DNA of 34,611 nt from Porticoccaceae bacterium (GTDB lineage Bacteria; Pseudomonadota; Gammaproteobacteria; Pseudomonadales; Porticoccaceae). Location: the NCBI GenBank assembly GCA_023228865.1, contig JALOAH010000050.1:1-34611 (forward strand), given 5' to 3'. The notes under the pieces are model-generated. The model was not told where the DNA came from. It saw only the letters and a list, made by a program, of their open reading frames with translations, and made no database searches. Positions 9,120 through 15,611 of this stretch are shown here, piece by piece. Within the stretch, counting starts at the first letter, position 1. Every line of letters starts with the position of its first letter. The position numbers and the translations under genes were made by a program.

Positions 9120-9560
9120 TTAATCTTCGCCTATATCTTCGTTCCACAGCTCGGGGCTGGATGCCATGAACTGCGCCATCAGCTCCTGGCATTGATGGTC
9201 GTCGGCGACAACGAGATCAACGCCCCTGGTGGCCAGATAGTCTTCAGGCCCCTGAAAGCTGCGGTTTTCGCCAATCACGACCTTGGGAATGCCGTACAGC
9301 AATACCGCGCCGCTGCACATGTCGCAGGGCGACAGGGTGGAGTAGAGAGTGGCGCGGCGGTACTCCGAGGCTTTCAGGCGCCCGGCATTTTCGAGGCAAT
9401 CCATTTCCGCGTGGAGAATGGCGCTGCCCTGTTGAACGCGGCGGTTGTGGCCGCGGCCGACGATCTCGCCATCGATGACCAGCACCGAGCCGATGGGAAT
9501 GCCCCCTTCCGCCAGGCCTTTACGGGCTTCTTCAAGCGCCGCTGTCATAAATTTGTCCAT
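9120..9560 (-). CDS. Cytosine deaminase-like nucleoside deaminase (yeast Fcy1 type)
   Basis: This 146-residue CDA-fold enzyme has the complete zinc site: His50 and catalytic Glu52 in HAE, with Cys79 and Cys82 in PCDMC. From memory of yeast Fcy1, the similarity is unusually close across the protein: GRGHN near residues 35-39, the LHAE and [12 protein letters not shown] blocks, a YGIP segment, a TRG segment, and the C-terminal W-x-EDIGE tail, which in Fcy1 helps close the active site. It therefore probably deaminates cytosine to uracil, although many bacterial relatives are annotated only as nucleoside or guanine deaminases. AAGGTG lies seven bases before the ATG. It is the first gene of the minus-strand operon, 52 bases before the phosphorylase. 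Confidence 0.87.
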   Translation of the reverse strand: MDKFMTAALEEARKGLAEGGIPIGSVLVIDGEIVGRGHNRRVQQGSAILHAEMDCLENAGRLKASEYRRATLYSTLSPCDMCSGAVLLYGIPKVVIGENRSFQGPEDYLATRGVDLVVADDHQCQELMAQFMASSPELWNEDIGED

Positions 9561-9815
9561 TAAACGTCACCTTGGGTTTTTTTGTGGGCGCCGGGATGGT
9601 TTTTCATTCGGGCTCCCGGGCGCTGTTTTTGTTTCCGGCATGGGTTTTGTCGAGTTTACTCTTTTTACGAGTAGCGCCTGGGGCGCTCTTTGATTATGCT
9701 TCAATCTTGCTGTGCAGCCTACAGTTCTCTCCCGGCTCGATGCCATTTAAATGCCGGGAAACAGGGCGCGCTGTTTATTGGTGGCAACAGACCCCAAGGG
9801 GTTTTTGAGTATTTG

Positions 9816-11126
9816 ATGGCGCTGTCCCTGGAACTCCCTGAAGCAACCCTCGATTCCATAGCAGAACTACTGCCGGGAATGATGTACTGGCTGTGGATGG
9901 ACGTGCGCGGCGCCCTTCGCTTTGTCTATGTCAGCAAAAATGCCGAAAATTGGTTTGCGGTCGACCGCGAGGCGTTGAAAGTGGATGGAACCCCCCTCAT
10001 GGCGCTGATACACCCGGATGATTACGACTGGGTTCTAGCGGAAAGCATAGCCGCGGCGGAGACGGAATCCCTGTGGTGCGCCGAATTTCGCATGCTTCTT
10101 CCCGACGGCAGTCTGATGTGGCTGGAGGCCAGGGATCGCCCCAGACGTCTGGAAGATGGCGGCACTCTCTGGACGGGGCATGCCAATAAAATTACTGAGC
10201 GCAAGCGTATCGAGGAACAGCTGCGCAGCAGCGAAACGCGCTTTCGCGCCATTGTTGAAAATGCCAGCGATCTTATCTTCACCCTGAATCAGGAGGGCTG
10301 CTTTGTTTATGCATCCCCAGCCTGGCAGGAGGTCACCGGCGTTGATTCCGGCCAGCTTGGTGGCGAAAGCATTACCGCCTGGTTGCACGGCGACGACATT
10401 CAGCCTTTTCAAGCCGCCGTGGATCGGGTTTTTAATCTCGACGCCAGTCGCCAACAGGGGGAATTCCGCTTTCGCAGCGGGCGTGGCGACTACCGTTGGC
10501 ACAGCGTCAAAATCTCGCCGTTGATGGCTGGCGATGGCGCAATTCGCCAGTGCCTGGGGGTGGCGCGAGACATCGAAGACAGCAAGCAGATGGTGGCGCA
10601 AATCGAACACCTGGCCAGCTATGATCAGCTTACGGATTTGCCCGCACGCAGCCTCTTTTTTCGCCTCCTCAACCAGGGCTTGAGTGACGCCAGGCGACGG
10701 AATAAACGTCTGGCGCTGCTGTTTATTGATATCGACGGCTTTAAAAGCATTAATGACAAATGGGGGCACGCCTGTGGCGACTGGCTGCTCACCGGCATCG
10801 CTGCCCGTCTCAGTGGCTGTTTGCGCGGCAGTGATAATCCCGGGCGCCTCGGTGGCGATGAATTTGTGGTTGCTGTGCCGGGACTGCCGGTGGGGGATGA
10901 TGCCAGGGAAAGTATTCGCGCTCTGGCGGATCGCATTCGCCGCCTAGTGGCGGAACCCTTTTTCTATGAAGGTGCCGAGTTGATCATCAGCTGCAGTTTG
11001 GGTATTGCTTTTTATCCCGAGGATGGCAGGGATGAGTTGCAGTTAATGAAAAGCGCAGACGCTGCCATGTACCGCGCCAAGGCCAATGGCCGCAATCAGA
11101 TTTGTTTCTTTGACAGTGGCGATTAG
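9816..11126 (+). CDS. PAS-PAS-GGDEF diguanylate cyclase
   Basis: The protein makes c-di-GMP from two GTP. Starting from the ATG at 9816 it has 436 residues: a PAS_3-type domain (about 15-125) ending in the linker ITERKRIEEQL, a second PAS domain (about 135-255), and a GGDEF domain (about 270-432). The active-site GGDEF is at residues 346-350, and an inhibitory RxxD site (RGSD) stands five residues before it, so product feedback is expected. No membrane segment is seen, so it is a cytoplasmic sensor; the PAS ligand is unknown. The frame is open back to TTG 9690 and ATG 9696, but the extra N-terminus is uncharacteristic and no start has a clear ribosome-binding site. It is divergent from the salvage operon and precedes an HD-GYP gene. 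Confidence 0.85.
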   Translation: MALSLELPEATLDSIAELLPGMMYWLWMDVRGALRFVYVSKNAENWFAVDREALKVDGTPLMALIHPDDYDWVLAESIAAAETESLWCAEFRMLLPDGSLMWLEARDRPRRLEDGGTLWTGHANKITERKRIEEQLRSSETRFRAIVENASDLIFTLNQEGCFVYASPAWQEVTGVDSGQLGGESITAWLHGDDIQPFQAAVDRVFNLDASRQQGEFRFRSGRGDYRWHSVKISPLMAGDGAIRQCLGVARDIEDSKQMVAQIEHLASYDQLTDLPARSLFFRLLNQGLSDARRRNKRLALLFIDIDGFKSINDKWGHACGDWLLTGIAARLSGCLRGSDNPGRLGGDEFVVAVPGLPVGDDARESIRALADRIRRLVAEPFFYEGAELIISCSLGIAFYPEDGRDELQLMKSADAAMYRAKANGRNQICFFDSGD

Positions 11127-11324
11127 CCGAAAAATTGCACCCGCTGCCTGAATTTCGCCGCGCACAGCGGGCGACATCCATGCTCGCCGTAGCAATGCGT
11201 ATCAGTCGAGACAGAGGATTGCCAGGCAGAACCCTGGCAATGAGAAAGTCCGGATTTGCGCCTGTAGAGGCGCAGGGCGCGGCAACACCAGATTCAGGAC
11301 TGCAACCAGGGAGAAAAAACTCGG
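11127..11324 (+). promoter_or_regulatory. Structured leader with two hairpins before the HD-GYP sensor gene
   Basis: The 198-base gap contains TTGCCAGG (11219-11226) pairing perfectly with CCTGGCAA (11233-11240) over a six-base loop, then GCGCCT/AGGCGC (11258-11263/11268-11273) with a GTAG loop. Neither is followed by a T run, so they are not simple terminators. Compact stems between a diguanylate cyclase and a phosphodiesterase suggest a regulatory leader. The conserved sequence of the GEMM-I c-di-GMP riboswitch is not apparent. Confidence 0.4.
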
Positions 11325-12278
11325 ATGTTGGGATTATGGCAAGACAAGAAAAAAACCCTGTTTTCCATTCGCGTCACAGTGGTGAGCATATTCCTATTTG
11401 CCACGGCCATTACGGCCGTTGTTGCCATCGGCCTGCAGTATTATTTCAGCCGCACCCTGGCCACAGAGGCTGCCCTTGGCCAATACCAGCAAACCGGTGC
11501 CGATACCAGCACCTATCTCAACGCCGTGGATGCCGGGGCGGCTCAGGCCGCCAGCATTCTGGCGGGCTATCCCGGGCTTGTCGAGGGCAACTGGGTGACG
11601 GCGGGGGCAAGGCGCGTGTTTGCCGAGGCTCTGGCGCAGAACCCCCTGTTCTATGCCGTTTATATAGGCTTTGATAACGGCGATTTTTACGAACTGGTTA
11701 ATCTGAATGTCAGCAACAGCGTTCGCGGCCAGCTCAACGCGGCGCCCCAGGATCGCTGGGTGGTGATCGAGGTTGCCGGCGAGGGCGAAAATCGCCGTCG
11801 TCAATTCCATTATCACGATGCCGATTTCAATCTCCGGGTCAGCCGCAGTGAGGCCACCGACTACAACGCCGCTAAACGCCCCTGGTTTGTCGCCGCCACT
11901 GCGGGGGCGGTTAACAGAACCGATCCCTACCAGTTTCAGCACCTGCAGGCACCGGGACAAACCTATTCGACCCGTGTCAAAAGCGGCAATGGTGTTCTCG
12001 CGGTGGATATTGCCCTGTCGTCCATTTCCGATTATCTGCGTCAGCGCAGAGCCAGTGCCGCCAGTGAAATGTTTGTCTACAAAGCCAGCGGCGAAATCAT
12101 CGCCTCCAGCTTGGCCTTCGAGTCCGGCGATCAAATGCCCGCGAGCACCCCCTTGGCGTTGAGCGATTCCCAGCGCGCCATGATCACAGCCAGACCCCTG
12201 TTGACGGTGGCCAACGAAATAGACTGGCCCCCCCATCGATTTTGCCGTATCCGGCGAACCTCGGGGCTACGCCATTGA
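11325..12278 (+). CDS. N-terminal part of a frameshifted periplasmic-sensor HD-GYP protein
   Basis: This reading frame gives 317 residues: a short cytoplasmic start (MLGLWQDKKKT), a membrane segment at about residues 15-38, and a periplasmic Cache-like sensor domain (about 40-290) with the AKRPWFVAAT and GVLAVDIALSSI signatures. At residue 303 the frame runs through seven C (12228-12234), and the last 14 residues (HRFCRIRRTSGLRH) are out-of-frame junk. Removing one C makes it continue as IDFAVSGEPRGYAIDTL into the next frame, restoring a SBP_bac_3 domain that begins LTVANEIDWPP. The intact product would be about 1051 residues. A real inactivating mutation, a phase-variable tract and an assembly error are all possible. 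Confidence 0.8.
   Translation: MLGLWQDKKKTLFSIRVTVVSIFLFATAITAVVAIGLQYYFSRTLATEAALGQYQQTGADTSTYLNAVDAGAAQAASILAGYPGLVEGNWVTAGARRVFAEALAQNPLFYAVYIGFDNGDFYELVNLNVSNSVRGQLNAAPQDRWVVIEVAGEGENRRRQFHYHDADFNLRVSRSEATDYNAAKRPWFVAATAGAVNRTDPYQFQHLQAPGQTYSTRVKSGNGVLAVDIALSSISDYLRQRRASAASEMFVYKASGEIIASSLAFESGDQMPASTPLALSDSQRAMITARPLLTVANEIDWPPHRFCRIRRTSGLRH
12228..12234 (+). other. C7 homopolymer at the frameshift between the two halves
   Basis: Seven consecutive C follow TGG. With six, the codons would read TGG CCC CCC ATC GAT and join the upstream and downstream frames without a stop. The protein context on both sides is that of one SBP_bac_3 domain, so the +1 base is placed precisely. Confidence 0.85.
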
Positions 12279-12282
12279 CACC

Positions 12283-14481
12283 TTGGCGCTGGTGGCGGAA
12301 ATGACCGGCCTGCGCTTTGATTTTGTCAACGGCCTGCGCTGGCCGGAGCTGGTGGCGCTTTTTGACGCCGGCCAACTGGATATTCTCCAGCCGGTATTCG
12401 GTACCGCGGAAAATGCCGACAAAGGCGCAATGACCGGCCCATTTCTGCGGGTTCCCTACGGGGTCGTCACGGCGATGGGGGCGGCGCCGGTGACTCAGCT
12501 GGAACAGTTGAACGACAAGGTGCTCGCGATTCCCGAAGGCTGGTCAATTTTGCCGCTGGTGCGCCAGCACTACCCTGAAATCCAGATTCTTGAGGTGGCC
12601 TCGGTGCGCAGTATTTTCGATGCCGTACGCACGGGAAAAGCGGATGTGGGTCTCGACACCGCGGCGATTCTCGATTACACCATGCGCCAGTTTTTTATTG
12701 GCGATATTCAACTCCACGAGCCCCTGCAACTGGGGCAGCAGCTCCCGGATCAGTTGCACTTTTTGGTGCACAACAAACTTGAGGGTCTGGCAGACATTAT
12801 CAATCTGGCGCTGGCCAATATCAGCGACGAGCAGAGGCAGGTTTTGCAATCGCGCTGGCTGGAGGCGCCGCGGCGGTCGCAACAGGGGATGGGCACAGTG
12901 CCCTACGTTGAACTCAGAAATCTGGTGGCCGACGCCGCAAACCTTGACAGGCTCAATCAGTTGACCATCGCCGGTCGCGACCATTTTGTCTACATTCAGG
13001 CCCTCGATGGCCAGAGTGCCAACCCGGATTTCTTCGCCGTGGTGACGCCGGTGGCCGCTGTTGTCGAGCCCGCTATCGACAAAGTGGTTAGAGCCATGTG
13101 GATTACCGGCGCCTGTCTGCTGTTGCTGTTGCCGCTGTCATCCTGGCTGGCGGGGTTTATTGTCAAACCCATCACGCGCCTGGCAGAGGAAAACCGCAAG
13201 ATCAGCCAGCGCAATTACGGGGCGCTGGCACCGGTAAATAGCCGGATTGTCGAAATCGAGAACCTGGCGGCATCCCTCACCGCCATGGCGGCGGCCATCG
13301 AGCGCCACGGCAAGGAGCAAGAGACTCTGATGGAAGCCTTTGTCACCCTCGTTGCCCAGGCCATTGACGATAAATCCCCCTATACCGCCAAACATTGCGC
13401 TCGAGTTCCCGAGCTGGCGATGATGCTGGCGCGCCAGGCTCACCACAGCCAGGAGAAACCCTTTGACAGTTTTTGTTTTGGCAGTGAACAGCAGTGGCGG
13501 GAATTTCGCCTCGGCGCTCTGCTCCACGACTGTGGCAAAATCACCACGCCTGAACATATCATCGACAAGGGCACCAAGCTGGAGGCCAATTACAATCGCA
13601 TTCATGAAATTCGCACCCGCTTTGAAGTGTTGTGGCGGGACGCGGAAATCGATTACTGGCGCAAGCGTTTTGAGGGCGCCAGCGACGACAACACCCTGAG
13701 AGCAGAGCTGGATCAGCGCCAGCGGCAGTTGCAGGAGAATTTTGCCTTTATTGCCAGCTGCAATCTGGGTGGTGAATATCTCGATGAGGCCGCCATTGCC
13801 CGCCTGGAAAAACTCGCCGCCATCCCCTGGCAGCGCAATTTCGATGATCGCCTCGGCCTCTCTCCCGTTGAAGAAGCTCGCCTGCCCCTCGCGCCCCGGC
13901 CATTGCCGGTGACGGAAACCTTGCTGGCGGACAAGCCGCAGCACATTATTTTCAGGGAGGAGGACAAACACTACCCGGCGCGTTTTGGCATTCGCATGGA
14001 TGTTCCCGAGCACCTTTACAACCTGGGGGAACTCTACAACCTGAAAGTGGTCAGGGGCACACTGACGGCAGAGGATCGTTTCAAAATCAACGAGCACATT
14101 ATCAGCACCATCAAAATGCTCGACAGCCTGCCCTTTCCAGAAGAGCTGGCGCAGGTTCCCCGCTACGCCACAACCCACCACGAAACCCTGGATGGCACCG
14201 GCTATCCCCGCAAGTTGACGGCTGAGGATCTCTCCATTCCCGAGCGCATTATGGTGTTGGCGGATATTTTTGAGGCTCTCACCGCTGGGGATCGCCCCTA
14301 CAAACCGGCGAAAGCGGTGAGCACCGCCATTGAAATACTCCACGGCATGGTGCAAAGCAACCATGTGGATCGGGATATCTTTGAGCTTTTTCTGCGTTCC
14401 GGGGTTTACCTGGAGTTTGCCCGGCGCTTTCTGCCTGCGGAACAGATTGATGAGGTCGATATCGGTCGCTATCTGACCTAG
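12283..14481 (+). CDS. C-terminal part of the frameshifted sensor: SBP_bac_3, HAMP and HD-GYP phosphodiesterase
   Basis: This frame carries most of a solute-binding-protein-type periplasmic domain (GLRWPELVALFDAGQLDILQPVF; then DVGLDTAAILDY), a membrane segment at about 13095-13160, a HAMP-like linker (FIVKPITRLAEENRKI), and an HD-GYP domain that degrades c-di-GMP. The HD dyad is at HDCGKITTP (codons 13525-13530), and the HHETLDGTGYP motif is near 14170-14208. Both halves of the active site are intact. About 216 residues separate them, far more than the usual 60-70, so the domain holds an insertion. As an independent gene it would lack its first membrane segment and the Cache domain; the nominal TTG 12283 start has no ribosome-binding site. 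It follows a diguanylate cyclase, forming a make-and-break pair. Confidence 0.82.
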   Translation: MALVAEMTGLRFDFVNGLRWPELVALFDAGQLDILQPVFGTAENADKGAMTGPFLRVPYGVVTAMGAAPVTQLEQLNDKVLAIPEGWSILPLVRQHYPEIQILEVASVRSIFDAVRTGKADVGLDTAAILDYTMRQFFIGDIQLHEPLQLGQQLPDQLHFLVHNKLEGLADIINLALANISDEQRQVLQSRWLEAPRRSQQGMGTVPYVELRNLVADAANLDRLNQLTIAGRDHFVYIQALDGQSANPDFFAVVTPVAAVVEPAIDKVVRAMWITGACLLLLLPLSSWLAGFIVKPITRLAEENRKISQRNYGALAPVNSRIVEIENLAASLTAMAAAIERHGKEQETLMEAFVTLVAQAIDDKSPYTAKHCARVPELAMMLARQAHHSQEKPFDSFCFGSEQQWREFRLGALLHDCGKITTPEHIIDKGTKLEANYNRIHEIRTRFEVLWRDAEIDYWRKRFEGASDDNTLRAELDQRQRQLQENFAFIASCNLGGEYLDEAAIARLEKLAAIPWQRNFDDRLGLSPVEEARLPLAPRPLPVTETLLADKPQHIIFREEDKHYPARFGIRMDVPEHLYNLGELYNLKVVRGTLTAEDRFKINEHIISTIKMLDSLPFPEELAQVPRYATTHHETLDGTGYPRKLTAEDLSIPERIMVLADIFEALTAGDRPYKPAKAVSTAIEILHGMVQSNHVDRDIFELFLRSGVYLEFARRFLPAEQIDEVDIGRYLT

Positions 14482-14565
14482 GATCTGTTAACAACAGTTG
14501 ATACGCGCTTCTGGTTTCTTGAAACCACTGGCGGTATTGATTTCCTATCACCACCTTGTGACCTA

Positions 14566-15525
14566 TCACGTGATTTTTAGCCCCCGCCGCAAGGCAATAA
14601 GTTCGTCCTGTGCGGCCTGTTTTGCAACCTGATTGGTGTTGAAAAAAAAGGTGGAAGCGTGGAATGTATGTGGATAGCTATGGAGTTCAACACTGATACC
14701 GGCCTGCATTAATTTCAGCGCATAAAGAATGCCCTCGTCCCGCAAAGGATCAAAAGCCATGGTTGTTACATAGGCCGGGGGCAGGCCTTTTAGCTGTTCG
14801 ATGGTTGCCCGTGCGGGCGCCGCTGTAATCGGCACATTATCGCCGCCCGGTGAAAATTCGTCGCCCAGATAGTATTGCCAGCTGAGTACGGCGTTGTCGT
14901 ACCACCACAGCGGGGTGTCAGTAAAAGCCTGCATACTAAGGGTTTGAAGGCGGTCGTCGACTTCAGGGATGCCAAGATATTGAAAACAGATCCAGGGTTT
15001 TTTCCGTTCTTTCAGCAACAGCACCAGGGCGGCAGCTAAGCCGCCACCCCCGCTTTGCCCCATAACGGCAATTCGTGCGGGGTCAATATTGAGATCTTTT
15101 GAATGGCTTACCGTCCATTCCAATGCCCGATAGCAGTCTTCAAGTCCTGCCGGGTAAGGGTGCTCAGGCGCGAGGCGATATTCCACAGAGACAATGACCA
15201 CACCTAGCTCTCGGCACAGGGGGATCATGCGGGCATGGTCGCTGTCTACTGAACCTATAACAAAGCCACCGCCGTGGATATTTAAGATTCCAGGAATCGC
15301 TGTTGAATTATTGGCTGGCGAGTAAATTCTAACCTGGAGTTTGCTGCTGTCCTCAATCCGATCGATAAATATATCCTTGATGCCTACGCCGCTTTCGTCA
15401 ATCTGAACTTTATTTTGCTCGTAGGCGGCTAAGAGGTTTTTACGGGCATTTTCAGGTGAGGTGAAATCAATATTGGGTAATTGTGGAATGACGTCAACAT
15501 AATCGTCGGCATAATCATAAGCCAT
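14566..15525 (-). CDS. Alpha/beta-hydrolase fold-3 esterase (HSL family)
   Basis: This 319-residue protein belongs to the hormone-sensitive-lipase (group IV) carboxylesterases, which cleave short to medium acyl esters. The oxyanion-hole motif HGGG is at residues 84-87, the nucleophile Ser158 lies in GQSGGG, and the acid and base are in DPLRDE and HTFHAS near the C-terminus. No signal peptide is seen, so it is cytoplasmic. The ATG at 15525 is chosen because AGGA lies eight bases upstream; the longer frame begins inside an intergenic hairpin. It follows a TonB-dependent receptor on the same strand by 86 bases and is probably co-transcribed, so it may hydrolyse what that receptor imports. Confidence 0.9.
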   Translation of the reverse strand: MAYDYADDYVDVIPQLPNIDFTSPENARKNLLAAYEQNKVQIDESGVGIKDIFIDRIEDSSKLQVRIYSPANNSTAIPGILNIHGGGFVIGSVDSDHARMIPLCRELGVVIVSVEYRLAPEHPYPAGLEDCYRALEWTVSHSKDLNIDPARIAVMGQSGGGGLAAALVLLLKERKKPWICFQYLGIPEVDDRLQTLSMQAFTDTPLWWYDNAVLSWQYYLGDEFSPGGDNVPITAAPARATIEQLKGLPPAYVTTMAFDPLRDEGILYALKLMQAGISVELHSYPHTFHASTFFFNTNQVAKQAAQDELIALRRGLKIT

Positions 15526-15560
15526 GGTCAATATCCTGGAGCTGCTTGGAAAGGGTAGAC

Positions 15561-15585
15561 ATGTGCCCTGGTTATAAGGGCACAT
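15561..15585 (-). repeat. 9-bp perfect hairpin between receptor and esterase genes
   Basis: ATGTGCCCT (15561-15569) pairs perfectly with AGGGCACAT (15577-15585) over a seven-base loop, 26 bases beyond the receptor stop. No T run follows in the direction of transcription, so it more likely adjusts mRNA stability or partial read-through than ends transcription. Confidence 0.6.
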
Positions 15586-15611
15586 GATGATTGTCGTTTA
15601 AAGACGGCTTG

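Noticed and set aside
11241..11256. GAGAAAGTCCGG, similar to the start of RNase P RNA
   Set aside because: RNase P RNA needs about 350 bases with further conserved elements, and only a 198-base gap is available; no second conserved block is visible.
11394..12236. 280-residue minus-strand open frame
   Set aside because: It runs opposite the Cache domain of the HD-GYP sensor, which has convincing protein motifs.
13138..14364. 408-residue minus-strand open frame
   Set aside because: It lies wholly opposite the HD-GYP coding sequence, whose motifs are clear; it is a codon-bias shadow.
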